Positions 36,128 through 45,712 of a DNA stretch of 64,000 bases are shown one piece after another. Under the pieces are notes generated by a model. It was not told the origin of the DNA. It searched no databases and saw nothing but the letters and a program-made list of their open reading frames with translations. The translations under genes and the position numbers were made by a program. Numbering within the stretch: the first letter of the stretch is position 1; every line of letters starts with the position of its first letter. Origin of the DNA: Nocardioides sp. YR527 (GTDB lineage: Bacteria; Actinomycetota; Actinomycetes; Propionibacteriales; Nocardioidaceae); NCBI RefSeq assembly GCF_900101045.1, contig NZ_FNFN01000002.1:744001-808000 (forward strand), given 5' to 3'.

Positions 36128-37444
36128 CTACTGCGTGTTCGTCGAGGGGTGCTCAGCGCCGCGGATGGGGAGGCCAGGGATGGGCCCGGTCGCACCGAAC
36201 GTCTCCAGGAGCTCCATCTCGGCCTCGATGACACCTGCCAGGCGGCGTACGCCTTCTCGGATCCGCTCCGGGGTCGGATAGCAGTAGGAGATCCGCATCG
36301 AGGAGGCGCCGAAGCCGTCGGCGAAGAAGCCGGTGCCGGGGACGAACGCGACTCGCGAGGTGACCGCGCGAGGCAGCATCGCCTTGCTGTCGATGCCGGA
36401 GGGGAGCGTCAACCAGACGAAGAAGCCGCCGTCGGGCTTGGTCCACGTGCAAGCCGCGGGCATGTAGTCCTCGAGTGCGTCGAGCATGGCGTCGCGGCGC
36501 TCGCGGTACATCTCCCGCATCTGCTTGATCTGGCCCTGCCAGTCGTGGTTGGCGAGGTAGGCGGAGACGGCCATCTGGTTGAACGGCGGCGGACAGAGCG
36601 TCGCGGACTCCTGGGCGAGGACCAGCTTCTCGCGGATCGCGGAGGGGGCCAGCGCCCAGCCGACGCGAAGGCCGGGGGAGAACGTCTTGGAGAAGGAACC
36701 GAGGTAGATGACACCCGGGTCCTGGGCGCGCATCGCCGGGCGAGGCTCGTCGTCGAAGCCGAGGAGACCGTAGGGGTTGTCCTCGAGGACCAGAATGTCG
36801 TGGCGCCGGCAGATCTCGAGGATCTCGGTGCGGCGCTCGGGTGTCATGGTGACGCCGGTCGGGTTCTGGAAGTTCGGGATCGTGTAGAGGAACTTCACCT
36901 TGCGGCCGGAGGCCTTGGTGGAGACGATCGCCTGCTCGAGCGCGCTCGGGATGAGGCCCTCGGAGTCGACCTCGGCGTGCACGATGTCGCACTGGTAGCC
37001 CTTGAAGACGCCCAGAGCACCGACGTACGAGGGCGCTTCGCAGATCACCACGTCGCCGGGGTCGCAGAAGACGCGGGTGACCAGGTCGACGGCCTGCTGG
37101 GAGCCGACGGTGACGACGACGTCGTCGGGGTGGGCCTCGATGCCCTCCAGCCGCATGACCTCGCAGATCTGCTCGCGCAGGACGGGATCGCCCTGGCCGC
37201 CGCCGTACTGCAGTGCGGTCGGGCCCTGGGTCAGGATCAGGTCCTTGATCGAGTCGCCGACCACGTCCAGCGGGAGGCTCGAGATGTTGGGCATGCCGCC
37301 TGCCAGCGAGACGACCTCCGGGCGCGCTGCGACTGCGAACAGAGCTCGCACCTCCGAGACCGTCATGCCTGCGGTGCGTGCGGCATAGCGGTCGGCGTAG
37401 GGGTCGAGTCGGGATGATGTTGCGCGCTGGGGAAGATCAGTCAT
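36128..37444 (-). CDS. PLP-dependent aminotransferase (MocR/2-aminoadipate-type class I/II)
   Basis: 438 residues. It has fold type I features: YGGGQGDPVLREQI, VTVGSQQAVDLVTRVFCDPGD, TIPNFQNPTGVTM (substrate pocket), ILVLEDNPYGLL (PLP-stacking Asp), the Schiff-base lysine in YLGSFSKTFSPGLRVGW (near residue 250) and RISYCYP late in the chain. This is the 2-aminoadipate/LysN-like group without a MocR DNA-binding domain. Substrate is uncertain (aromatic or branched amino acids are possible). It is divergent from the GNAT gene. Confidence 0.9.
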   Translation of the reverse strand: MTDLPQRATSSRLDPYADRYAARTAGMTVSEVRALFAVAARPEVVSLAGGMPNISSLPLDVVGDSIKDLILTQGPTALQYGGGQGDPVLREQICEVMRLEGIEAHPDDVVVTVGSQQAVDLVTRVFCDPGDVVICEAPSYVGALGVFKGYQCDIVHAEVDSEGLIPSALEQAIVSTKASGRKVKFLYTIPNFQNPTGVTMTPERRTEILEICRRHDILVLEDNPYGLLGFDDEPRPAMRAQDPGVIYLGSFSKTFSPGLRVGWALAPSAIREKLVLAQESATLCPPPFNQMAVSAYLANHDWQGQIKQMREMYRERRDAMLDALEDYMPAACTWTKPDGGFFVWLTLPSGIDSKAMLPRAVTSRVAFVPGTGFFADGFGASSMRISYCYPTPERIREGVRRLAGVIEAEMELLETFGATGPIPGLPIRGAEHPSTNTQ

Positions 37445-37511
37445 GGTGTCACCATCATGAAGGATCGCATACGCTGGTGACAGACCCTTAACCGAGTATC
37501 AAGGGTGAGAC

Positions 37512-38168
37512 ATGGCACGCCGTATCCTGCCGCTGACGCTGGACCTCTTCGCCGAGGTCCCGGCGCCGTGTCGCGCCTGTCTGTTCTGGGAGCGCGATCC
37601 CGTCGGCCATCGACGCGTCTCCTCCGCACAGACGGTCGGGGTCAAGGAGGCGTGGATCTCCGAGGTGCTCCGCGAATGGGGGTCGTGCGGGCGGGTTGCC
37701 GTGGTGGACGGTACGCCGGTGGGGTTCGTGCTCTACGCGCCGCCGGTCTTCGTGCCACGGGTGGCCTCGTTCCCCTCCGGTCCGGTCTCCGCCGACGCGG
37801 TCCTGATGACCACGGTGTGGATCGACCCGCGCCATGTCGGTGGCGGGATCGGCCGGATGCTGGTGCAGGGGATGGCGCGCGACCTGGTCCAGCGGGGATC
37901 GGTCCGCGCGATCGAGGCCTTCGGCGACGTCGGGCCGCTGAGCGGGATCCATGGCCGGCGCTGCGCCGCGCCGGCGGACTTCCTGGGACGGGTAGGATTC
38001 AAGACGTACCGCGAGCACCCGACCGTGCCACGGATGCGGATGGATCTGAAGCAGACGGTCACCTGGATCGACGACTTCGAGTCCGCCTGGGAGCGGCTGC
38101 GGGAGGTCGTACGCCCCCGCAACCATCCGTCACCTGCATCGTCCGAGCTGCATCGCGACGCGGATTGA
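37512..38168 (+). CDS. GNAT-family N-acetyltransferase
   Basis: 218 residues with AAGGGTGAG just before the ATG. The acetyl-CoA motif is LMTTVWIDPRHVGGGIGRMLVQGMARDLVQRG (residues about 98-130, R/Q-x-x-G-x-G/A region GGGIGRM), preceded by the GRVAVVDGTPVGFVLYAPP strand pair. The N-terminus contains C20, C23 (PCRACLFW), a pattern of an actinobacterial subgroup found near parB or trxA. Substrate is unknown. A parS-like site and four repeats follow the stop. Confidence 0.85.
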   Translation: MARRILPLTLDLFAEVPAPCRACLFWERDPVGHRRVSSAQTVGVKEAWISEVLREWGSCGRVAVVDGTPVGFVLYAPPVFVPRVASFPSGPVSADAVLMTTVWIDPRHVGGGIGRMLVQGMARDLVQRGSVRAIEAFGDVGPLSGIHGRRCAAPADFLGRVGFKTYREHPTVPRMRMDLKQTVTWIDDFESAWERLREVVRPRNHPSPASSELHRDAD

Positions 38169-38170
38169 AT

Positions 38171-38184
38171 GTTTCATGTGAAAC
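38171..38184. promoter_or_regulatory. parS: parS-like site (one palindrome-breaking change)
   Basis: GTTTCATGTGAAAC differs from the consensus at one central base. It sits 2 bp after the GNAT stop and 5 bp before a repeat array, and is the right-most parS-like site seen. Confidence 0.8.
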
Positions 38185-38188
38185 GGGC

Positions 38189-38318
38189 GGTGGTCGAGCC
38201 TGTCGAGACCACCCGTTCCGCCCGGTGGTCGAGCTTGTCGAGACCACCCGTTCCGCCCGGTGGTCGAGCTTGTCGAGACCACCCGTTCCGCCCGGTGGTC
38301 GAGCTTGTCGAGACCACC
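38189..38318. repeat. Four REP-like type A palindromes in 35-bp tandem
   Basis: Copies start at 38189, 38224, 38259 and 38294 with an identical 10-nt spacer (CGTTCCGCCC). The uniformity indicates recent tandem amplification. Confidence 0.93.
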
Positions 38319-38374
38319 AAGTCTCGCCACAACTGCCATCTCGCCCGACGTAACTGACGTCTCGGCGAAATGGG

Positions 38375-38409
38375 CGATGGCGCGCCACTGTGACAGTGGC
38401 GCGCCATCG
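38375..38409. terminator. Intrinsic terminator of trxA
   Basis: A 16-bp perfect stem (CGATGGCGCGCCACTG and its complement) with a 3-nt loop, 15 bp beyond the trxA stop on the minus strand, followed by a short ATTTC. Confidence 0.75.
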
Positions 38410-38423
38410 TGTGACAACCGGTG

Positions 38424-38753
38424 TCAGCCGATGAACTCCTGCAGCTCCTTGAGGAGAGCGGCCTTCGGCTTGGCGCCGACGATCGACTTCACGACCTCGC
38501 CGCCCTGGTAGACGTTGATGGTCGGGATGCCAGTCACGCGGTAGGTGGAGGGGGTGACCGGGTTCTCGTCGACGTTCATCTTGGTGAAGGTGACCTTGTC
38601 ACCGTGCTCGCCGGCGAGCTCCTCGAGGATCGGGGAGACCTGGCGGCACGGGCCGCACCACTCGGCCCAGAAGTCGACCAGTACGGGCTTGTCGGACTTC
38701 AGGACGGTCGAGTCGAACTCGGCGTCGGTCACGGCGGTCATGTTGTCAGCCAC
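38424..38753 (-). CDS. trxA: Thioredoxin
   Basis: 109 residues from the GTG at 38753 (AAGGAA upstream). It has the active site [10 protein letters not shown] (C33, C36), the cis-proline segment [15 protein letters not shown], and a C-terminal helix ending [10 protein letters not shown]. It reduces protein disulfides with electrons from the adjacent TrxB. One type A palindrome lies between it and trxB, so co-transcription crosses a hairpin. Confidence 0.97.
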   Translation of the reverse strand: MADNMTAVTDAEFDSTVLKSDKPVLVDFWAEWCGPCRQVSPILEELAGEHGDKVTFTKMNVDENPVTPSTYRVTGIPTINVYQGGEVVKSIVGAKPKAALLKELQEFIG

Positions 38754-38834
38754 GATGGGTTCCTTCTCGGTAGGGACGGTTAGAGGAAGTCTGTGGTCAG
38801 AACGCTGGGCCTGTGTCGCACATTCCCGGCGCCC

Positions 38835-38859
38835 GGTGGTCGAGCTTGTCGAGACCACC
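38835..38859. repeat. REP-like palindrome, type A, between trxB and trxA
   Basis: A single copy 16 bp after the trxB stop. It is the right-most copy seen in the window. Confidence 0.9.
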
Positions 38860-38875
38860 ACCGTAGAGGCCTTGA

Positions 38876-39850
38876 TCAGGCCGAGACCGCAGCCGCCTCG
38901 GCGTGGGCCTGGTGGGCGAGGAACTTCTCCGCGTCGAGCGCGGCCTGGCAGCCGGTGCCGGCGGCGGTGATCGCCTGGCGGTAGACGTGGTCGACCAGGT
39001 CACCGGCGGCGAAGACGCCCTCGATGTTGGTCGCGGTGGTGCCCTCCTTGGTCAGGACGTAGCCCTCGTCGTCGAGGTCGACCTGGCCGGTGAGCAGCTC
39101 GGAGCGCGGGATGTGGCCGATGGCGATGAACAGGCCGGAGCACTCGAGGTCGCGCAGCTCGCCGGTCTTGGTGTCCTTGACGGTGATGCTCTCCACGGAG
39201 AGCTCGCCGTTGATGGACTCGACCACGGAGTTCCAGGCGATCTCGAGCTTCGGGTCGGCGAAGGCGCGCTCCTGCATGATCTTGGAGGCGCGCAGCTCGT
39301 CGCGGCGTACGAGCAGGGTGACCGAGGAGCCGAAGCGGGTCAGGAAGAGGGCCTCCTCCAGGGCGGAGTCACCGCCGCCGACGACCACGATCGGCTTCTG
39401 CCGGAAGAAGAAGCCGTCGCAGGTGGCACACCAGGAGACGCCCTTGCCGGAGAGCTCGTCCTCGCGGGGCAGGCCGAGCTTCTTGTAGCCCGATCCGGTC
39501 GCGAGGATGACGGACTTCGCGTAGTGGGTGTCGGTCGCGGTCTTGATGACCTTGACCGGCCCGGTGAGGTCCATCTCGATGACGTCGTCGGGCTCGAGCT
39601 CGGCACCGAAGCGCTCGGCCTGGGCACGCATGTTGTCCATCAGCTCCGGACCCATGATGCCGTCACGGAAGCCGGGGAAGTTCTCCACGTCGGTGGTGTT
39701 CATCAGAGCGCCGCCGGCTGTCACCGAGCCCTCGAAGACGAGCGGCTGCAGTCCGGCGCGGGCGCTGTAGACAGCTGCGGTGTAGCCCGACGGGCCGGAG
39801 CCCACGACGATCACGTTGCGGGGGTCGGTCGGGGACGACGGGGTCGGCAT
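38876..39850 (-). CDS. trxB: Thioredoxin-disulfide reductase
   Basis: 324 residues from ATG 39850 (GAGGAG upstream); a start at 39907 adds an unlikely leader. FAD motif is [22 protein letters not shown], the redox-active disulfide [10 protein letters not shown] (near residue 140), NADPH motif [17 protein letters not shown], and the C-terminal [27 protein letters not shown]. It transfers electrons from NADPH to thioredoxin. The trxB-trxA pair next to murJ and parB mirrors mycobacterial Rv3913-Rv3914. Confidence 0.97.
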   Translation of the reverse strand: MPTPSSPTDPRNVIVVGSGPSGYTAAVYSARAGLQPLVFEGSVTAGGALMNTTDVENFPGFRDGIMGPELMDNMRAQAERFGAELEPDDVIEMDLTGPVKVIKTATDTHYAKSVILATGSGYKKLGLPREDELSGKGVSWCATCDGFFFRQKPIVVVGGGDSALEEALFLTRFGSSVTLLVRRDELRASKIMQERAFADPKLEIAWNSVVESINGELSVESITVKDTKTGELRDLECSGLFIAIGHIPRSELLTGQVDLDDEGYVLTKEGTTATNIEGVFAAGDLVDHVYRQAITAAGTGCQAALDAEKFLAHQAHAEAAAVSA

Positions 39851-39944
39851 CAATGGCTCCTCAGGTGTGGCTGGCGAACTGCACAACAGATCGTAGGCCA
39901 CGTACATTCCAGGGCCCTGAACGCCGAGAGATCCCGGCTCGGGC

Positions 39945-41687
39945 TCAGGAGACGGAGGTGCCGAGGACCTGGACTTCCTTGACCTCGGCGCGGTAGCCGC
40001 CGTCGACCTGGGGAAGACCAGTCATCCACACGAGTACGTAGCTGCCCTCGGGAGCGCCATCGACCTTGATCTCGCCCTCGGTGCCGACGCTGCCATTCGC
40101 GGCGGGGGCGCCGCTCGGGTCGTCGCTCCACGGGGAGTCGCCGACGAAGATCTCGATGTCGGTGGGCTCACCGATCATGTTGAACTTCAGGGAGTCGATG
40201 GCGTACTCGCCCTTGAGGTTGAGCACCAGGCCGATGCCGGGCTTGAGGGAGCGGGGGCTGTCGCCGATCTGGTCGTTGTAGCGGGACGTACGCCACGCCA
40301 GACCCTTCGTGTCACCGTCGACCACGAGGTCGACGAGGTCCGGCGTCTCGGTGGGCGGGTCGCCGTGGGGGTCGAGGTCCTTGGCGGTGATGCCCTTGAT
40401 GACGGTCGGCTCGGCGGCGGCGGTGTTGTCGCCGCCGTTGTTGCCGGTGCCGGGGTTCTCTGCGGTCGTGTTGGGGTCGTCGTTGATGATGTTCCAGGCG
40501 ATCGAGCCGGCGATGAGGACGAGCACCACGAGGGCGACGCCCATGGCGATGCGGAGCCAGCTGGTGCCGGGCTTCTGGTTGTAGTCCGGCTCCTCGGCGA
40601 TCGGTACGTTGGCGCCGGTCCACGGACCCTGCCAGCCGTTGTAGGAGGCATCCGGGGCCACCGGTCGCCGGGCGGCGGCCGGAGGAGCCTGCTGCGGGCG
40701 CTGCGGCGGCACGTAGCCCGGGGTCTCGTCGGCGAACAGCGGCTTCGAAGGGGTCGGGTCCTGCATCGGCGGCGGGGAGGACGGGCGCTGGCGCTGAGGG
40801 CGTACGACGTCGGGAGCCACGCCGATGGCGTTCGACGCGGCCCGTGCCTCGGCCGCCTCGGCCGGGACCGGCGGAGCCATCGCCTGGGTCTCCTCGTCGA
40901 TGGCCGACGGCCGGTTGAGCGGGGCGGTCGGCTCCCCGGAGAAGCCGGCGAGCGCGGAGTGCAGCTCGGCCGCGGTCAGTGGCGGCATGTCCGCGCCGCT
41001 GCCCAGCACCCGGTCGCACAGGTCGTCGAGGGGACGCGGCACACCGGCGCGTACCTGCCGGGGGCGGAGCACGCGGCCGTGGTCGCGCGGCGCCGGAGGC
41101 ATCGAGGACAGGGTCTCGCCCGCCCACTTGCCGGTCAGGGCGGCATAGAGGACGCCGACGGCGTCGACCCGGTCGCGTCGCTGGGAGTCACGCGTGTCGG
41201 GGTCGATCCCGTGCAGCGCGGCGTCGACACCGAAGCCGATGACACGCACCGCGCCCAGGTCGTCGAGCAGCACGGCCTCGGGGTTGAGTCGACCGTGGGC
41301 GTGGCCCTGGTCGTGGGCCAGGACCAGCAGGTCGGCGACCTCGGAGGCGATCCAGGTGGCCTGCTGCGGCGGCAGCGGGCCGCCGGCGGCAAGCGCGTTC
41401 TCCAGCGACGAGCCCTCGCCCCACTCGTTGACGACGTACGCCACCTGGTCGGTCTGGGCGGCGTCGAGGACGCGCAGCATCCGGGGGTCACCGACGGCGG
41501 CGGAGTTGCGGGCCGCGGCCATCAGGCGCGGTGCGCGCTCGTCACGGGCGTCGAGGACGTGCACGGCAACCGGGCGGCCCAGCACCGCGTCCTGGGCGCG
41601 CCAGAAGCGTCCCTCGCGGGACTCGCTCAGCAGATCCGTCAGCTGGTATCTGCCGGCGAGGACGTCGCCTGATTGCGTGAACTCCAT
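39945..41687 (-). CDS. Membrane pseudokinase, MurJ partner (C-terminal half of mycobacterial MviN)
   Basis: 580 residues. A kinase-like domain (11-260) lacks essentials: the catalytic loop is AHGRLNPEAVLL (Arg where Asp is expected) and DFG reads GFG. A Pro-rich linker (260-380) leads to one membrane helix (WLRIAMGVALVVLVLIAGSIAW, near 385-405) and an extracellular beta-rich domain (VIKGITAKDLDPHGD...VQVLG, discoidin-like). In mycobacteria this is fused to MurJ and, when phosphorylated, binds FhaA; here it is a separate gene 55 bp after murJ. A role in regulating lipid II flipping is inferred. Confidence 0.85.
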   Translation of the reverse strand: MEFTQSGDVLAGRYQLTDLLSESREGRFWRAQDAVLGRPVAVHVLDARDERAPRLMAAARNSAAVGDPRMLRVLDAAQTDQVAYVVNEWGEGSSLENALAAGGPLPPQQATWIASEVADLLVLAHDQGHAHGRLNPEAVLLDDLGAVRVIGFGVDAALHGIDPDTRDSQRRDRVDAVGVLYAALTGKWAGETLSSMPPAPRDHGRVLRPRQVRAGVPRPLDDLCDRVLGSGADMPPLTAAELHSALAGFSGEPTAPLNRPSAIDEETQAMAPPVPAEAAEARAASNAIGVAPDVVRPQRQRPSSPPPMQDPTPSKPLFADETPGYVPPQRPQQAPPAAARRPVAPDASYNGWQGPWTGANVPIAEEPDYNQKPGTSWLRIAMGVALVVLVLIAGSIAWNIINDDPNTTAENPGTGNNGGDNTAAAEPTVIKGITAKDLDPHGDPPTETPDLVDLVVDGDTKGLAWRTSRYNDQIGDSPRSLKPGIGLVLNLKGEYAIDSLKFNMIGEPTDIEIFVGDSPWSDDPSGAPAANGSVGTEGEIKVDGAPEGSYVLVWMTGLPQVDGGYRAEVKEVQVLGTSVS

Positions 41688-41742
41688 ATCGGACCCATTC
41701 TTTCAGACCTTGCCAGACAGTGAGCGGGCTGTCCGATGGTGG

Positions 41743-43473
41743 TCAACGGCGCAGCCGTCGGGCGACCTGTTGCACCATCGTGGTCAGCTCCTTGACCTGG
41801 GCAGCCTGCGCCCCGAGGAGCAGCATGCCGAGATACAGCGCCCCGACGATAGCGGCCCCGATCAAGGCCAGCACCATCGTCGGCTCGTCGTTGATCATGC
41901 CCAGCGCCGTGCGGAGCAGCCATGCGGCGGCCGCTGCCACGACGGTCACCATGACCAGGCGGGCGAGGAACCCGAGCAGCCCGCGACCGTCGAGGTCGCC
42001 GAGCGTGCGCTTGAGCACGACGTACGAGACGACGGAGCCGATCAGGTAGGACAGCGTGTAGGCGCCGGCGAGCGCGGGCGCGGTGTATTCCGAGGGAACG
42101 GCCCTGGTCAGCAGCAGCGCGGCGACGATGTTGGTGGTGGCGACCGAGCACTGGATGAAGAAGACGGTGCGGTTCTGCTCCAGCGAGTAGAAGCCGCGCA
42201 GCAGCAGGTAGTGGATCGTGAAGAAGACCAGCCCGGCCGCGAAGACCGACAGCGTTGGGGCGTAGTCCTTGAAGGCGTCGGCGCCGGCGCCGTAGCTGAA
42301 CAGGATGTGGGCGATGTCCTCCGACAGCACCGGGAGCAGGGCGGCGATCGGGATCACGATGGCGAGCGCGTTGCGCAGCTGCCGCGAGAGCGTACGTCCC
42401 AGCTCGGGCAGCTCCCCGGCGGCGCCGTGGCGCGAGAGGAGCGGCAGGATCGCCGTCGCCAGCGAGACCGTGATGATCGAGTGCGGCACCTGGGTGACCA
42501 GGAAGCTGTTGGAGTAGACCGTGTAGCCGGTGCCGCCCGCGGCCGAACCGGTCGAGGCGAGCCGCGTCACGATCGTGTACGCCACCTGGTTGACGACCAC
42601 GAAGAGCACGGTCCACATGCCCAGCTTCGCGGTCTGCGAGAGCCCGGCGCCGCGGAAGTCGAAACGGGGGCGGTAGCGCACACCGGCCTTGTGCAGCACC
42701 GGCAGGAGCAGCAGGAACTGGAGGACGATGCCGAGGGTCGAGCCCAGGCCCAGGAGAACCTCCTGGCCGGTGGTGAAGCCACCGACGGAGGAGGGCCCGA
42801 AGACGACCAGGTAGGTCACCAGGGTCGTGATCGCGATGATGTTGTTGGCGATCGGGGCCCACATCATCGGGCCGAAGCTGCCGCGGGCGTTGAGAACCTG
42901 CCCGACCAGCACGAACATCCCGTAGAAGAAGACCTGCGGCAGGCACCAGCGGGCGAAGTCGATGGCCGACTCGAGCTGGGCCTTGTGATCGTCGGTGTAC
43001 CAGTCCGCGCCGAGATAGAGGCGCATCAGCAGCGGCGCCCCGATCACCAGGATGATCGTGACGACACCGAGGAAGAGCCCGGCGAGCGTGATGATCCGGT
43101 CGGTGTAGGCAGCCCCGCCGTCTGCGTCGTTCTTCTGCGCCTTGACCAGCTGCGGCACGAGCACCGCGTTGAAGACACCACCGGCCAACAGGATGTAGAG
43201 CATGTTGGGCACGGTGTTGGCGATGTTGAAGACGTCGGCGTGCAGCCCGGAACCGAGGGCGGCGACGAGGAGTGCCGAGCGGATGAATCCGCTGGCTCGG
43301 GAGAAGAGCGTCCCCGCGGCCATCACCGCGCTGTTGGCCAGGACCGAGCCTCCGCCGGACTTCTGCTCGGGCGTTGTCACAGGGCTACCGCTCGCTTCGG
43401 TCGTTTCGGTCGCTTCGGCTCCTCGCTCGTCGAGAGCGCCTGAGCTCGTTCCTCGCTCGCGCTCTCCACTCAC
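41743..43473 (-). CDS. murJ: Lipid II flippase MurJ
   Basis: 576 residues from the GTG at 43473, which overlaps the DUF6049 stop by 4 nt. After a low-complexity leader rich in Arg/Glu/Thr, fourteen membrane helices begin with NSAVMAAGTLFSRASGFIRSALLVAALGSG (the conserved Arg of the MOP-type entrance), NMLYILLAGGVFNAVLVPQLVKA and PQVFFYGMFVLVGQVLNARGSFGPMMWAPI. It moves lipid II to the outer leaflet for peptidoglycan synthesis. The partner pseudokinase follows in the same direction. Confidence 0.94.
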   Translation of the reverse strand: MSGERERGTSSGALDERGAEATETTEASGSPVTTPEQKSGGGSVLANSAVMAAGTLFSRASGFIRSALLVAALGSGLHADVFNIANTVPNMLYILLAGGVFNAVLVPQLVKAQKNDADGGAAYTDRIITLAGLFLGVVTIILVIGAPLLMRLYLGADWYTDDHKAQLESAIDFARWCLPQVFFYGMFVLVGQVLNARGSFGPMMWAPIANNIIAITTLVTYLVVFGPSSVGGFTTGQEVLLGLGSTLGIVLQFLLLLPVLHKAGVRYRPRFDFRGAGLSQTAKLGMWTVLFVVVNQVAYTIVTRLASTGSAAGGTGYTVYSNSFLVTQVPHSIITVSLATAILPLLSRHGAAGELPELGRTLSRQLRNALAIVIPIAALLPVLSEDIAHILFSYGAGADAFKDYAPTLSVFAAGLVFFTIHYLLLRGFYSLEQNRTVFFIQCSVATTNIVAALLLTRAVPSEYTAPALAGAYTLSYLIGSVVSYVVLKRTLGDLDGRGLLGFLARLVMVTVVAAAAAWLLRTALGMINDEPTMVLALIGAAIVGALYLGMLLLGAQAAQVKELTTMVQQVARRLRR

Positions 43474-45662
43474 TCGTCGCCTCCTGACGTACGTACCTTC
43501 TTGGCCTTCATGATGCGCCGGGTGAGACGCACGGCGATCGCCGCGAAGAGTAGCGCGCAGCCGGTGCCGACGAACCACCAGATCACTCCGCTCACCTGCG
43601 AGGGGCGGATCGGGACGGAGGCGTGGGCGCCCAGCGGGTTGCCCTTGGTGTCGGTGACGACGATCAGAGCGGTGTGGGTGCCGGTGTCGAGCATGCTCGC
43701 GGCGAGGTTGAAGCTGGCCTTGGAGTTGGCGTCGAGCTGGACCGGCTCGGAGGTCGCGACCCGCAGCGACTCGTCGGTGATCGCGTCCAGCCGCACCGTG
43801 ACGGGCTCGTCGAGCTCGTTGCTCAGGGTGACCTGGAACTCGCCGCCCTTCATGCTGGAGAGGATCACCTTCGGCGGTACGGCCACGGTGACCGAGCTGA
43901 GCTCGGAGCTGACCTCGCTCAGCGCGTCGGCGGCCGGGTCGGTGTTGCTCTTGCGGGCGGAGTAGGAGATCGAGGTCAGAGCCTCGCTGACGATGTCGGA
44001 GGCGACCTCGTCGTTGTGGGTCAGGATCCGCTGCAGCATCTCGCCGGCGCCGATGAGCTCGTTGGCCGTGTCGATCCGGTCGGTGGAGATCTCTGCCTTC
44101 ATCTCGCGGCGGGGGTAGCGGAGCTTGTCGGTCGTGATCGACGTCGGTTTCTGCCCGGTGAGGGCCTCGTCCAGGGTCGAGGACGCGATCCAGGCGGCCT
44201 TGTTCCACGGCGTGACGAACGAGGTCGGGCTCTGCGGAGGGTGCCAGCCGTCGGGGAGCACCGCGATGAGCGGCTTGCCGGAGCCGCGGAGCAGGGCGGC
44301 CTCGGCGACGACGCGCTGGCGGACCGAGATCGCGTCGATCGGATCGTTGGGCCCGGGCCCGCCGGCGGCGGCGCCGGAGGAGGTCACGATCATCTGGTGA
44401 CCGTCGAGGTCGGCGATGACCGGTGCGGTGCCGCGGAACATCCTGTCGCTGACCAGGTTGACCGCACCCGGCTCGAGCAGGTTGACCGCAGCGCGATCGA
44501 GGTAGCCGGTCGGCGGCGCGACGGCCGAGGTCGCCTTGATGCCGAGCTCGGCGAGCGCCTGGGCGGTGTGCTCACGCGCCGTGGCCAGCAGGTCGGGGTC
44601 GGTCGTGGCAAGCGCGGACAGATCCGGGTCGGCGTAGGGGAGGGCGATCAGGTTGTGACCGGCGAGCGCGTCCTCGAGGCGACCCAGCCAGACCGTCGCG
44701 GCCTTCTGCGCGGCCTCGGCCTCCTCGTCGATCGGCTCCTCGGCGTCGGCGTCGGCGCTGGTCGAGGGGCTCGGCAGCAGCGCGGAGGCCGAGGGCGACG
44801 CACTCTGGCTCCCGCTCTCCTCCGGCTCCTCCTCACCCTCGTCTGTCGGCGCCAGGTTGCGGGCGGGGTTGCCCTCGGCGAGGTTGCGTACGGCATCGAT
44901 CAGCGCCGGGTCGATGGCCCAGGTCAGGTCGGGCATCTCGGCGCCGGTCTCGAGCATCCGGAAGAGCCGTCCGCCGGCGCCCAGGTCGCGGGTCCAGCCC
45001 GGAAGGTAGTTCACGCTGCCGTCGCCGTTATAGACCACGCTGCGCCGCAGCGGCATCACCAGGGACACCTTCTCGGCCTTGGCCTTCTTGTTCGGCTCCT
45101 TGACCAGCGGAAGGAACGTGCGTGCCCGACCGTCGGCGGTGTTCGGCGTGGTGGAGCCGAGCGCGTGGACCCCGAACCAGTAGACCCCGGGCTCGGTGAC
45201 GTCCAGCTGCCTGCGCGGCACCGAGAGCGACCACGAGTAGGTCTCGCCGGGCGCGAGGTCGGGGATCGCCGCGTACGTCCCCTCGGCCACGATCCGCTCG
45301 CCGACCAGGGCGTCCGCGGGCATCTCGGCGGCCTCGGCCAGCTCCTCGGAGGTGGTCATCGGCGTGTCGCCGACGAACGGGTAGACCTTGACGCCGTGCC
45401 ACTCCTCCTCGGTGGTGTTGGTGACCTTGCCGCGCAGGGTGATCCGGCCCTTGGTGCGCCCGTCGAGGCTGACCGTGTCGAGATCGTCGATGCTCATCGC
45501 CAGCGGGTCGGGCTCCGCGGTCTCCTCCGCGGCCCGGGCAGGAGCGGCCAGCGTGGTCGCGGAGAGCATCAGCAGCAGGGGTGCCAGCAGCACCAGGACG
45601 AGTGCGGCGGTGACTCGCCCACGTGGCCGTGGCGGCCTCGCCTGATGCTGGCGGACTGGCAT
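43470..45662 (-). CDS. DUF6049 family envelope protein (Rv3909-like)
   Basis: 730 residues. A signal peptide (VTAALVLVLLAPLLLMLSATTLAAPARA, cleaved near residue 44) is followed by an Ig-like domain (GRITLRGKVTNTTEEEWHGVKVYPFV), a large extracellular region with a Ser/Glu/Asp-rich insertion (near residues 275-325), and a C-terminal membrane helix (VIWWFVGTGCALLFAAIAV) with a short basic tail. The same protein precedes murJ in mycobacteria, implying a shared cell-wall job; its activity is unknown. It is divergent from pcnA, 50 bp away. Confidence 0.87.
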   Translation of the reverse strand: MPVRQHQARPPRPRGRVTAALVLVLLAPLLLMLSATTLAAPARAAEETAEPDPLAMSIDDLDTVSLDGRTKGRITLRGKVTNTTEEEWHGVKVYPFVGDTPMTTSEELAEAAEMPADALVGERIVAEGTYAAIPDLAPGETYSWSLSVPRRQLDVTEPGVYWFGVHALGSTTPNTADGRARTFLPLVKEPNKKAKAEKVSLVMPLRRSVVYNGDGSVNYLPGWTRDLGAGGRLFRMLETGAEMPDLTWAIDPALIDAVRNLAEGNPARNLAPTDEGEEEPEESGSQSASPSASALLPSPSTSADADAEEPIDEEAEAAQKAATVWLGRLEDALAGHNLIALPYADPDLSALATTDPDLLATAREHTAQALAELGIKATSAVAPPTGYLDRAAVNLLEPGAVNLVSDRMFRGTAPVIADLDGHQMIVTSSGAAAGGPGPNDPIDAISVRQRVVAEAALLRGSGKPLIAVLPDGWHPPQSPTSFVTPWNKAAWIASSTLDEALTGQKPTSITTDKLRYPRREMKAEISTDRIDTANELIGAGEMLQRILTHNDEVASDIVSEALTSISYSARKSNTDPAADALSEVSSELSSVTVAVPPKVILSSMKGGEFQVTLSNELDEPVTVRLDAITDESLRVATSEPVQLDANSKASFNLAASMLDTGTHTALIVVTDTKGNPLGAHASVPIRPSQVSGVIWWFVGTGCALLFAAIAVRLTRRIMKAKKVRTSGGDE

Positions 45663-45712
45663 GACTTCGAGAATATCTTTCAGGGGGTGCGGTCCTCGTA
45701 GACTGCGGCGTT

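Noticed and set aside
38189..38318. CRISPR-like regular array (35-bp period)
   Set aside because: Repeat units are palindromes and the spacers are identical rather than unique. No cas genes are present.
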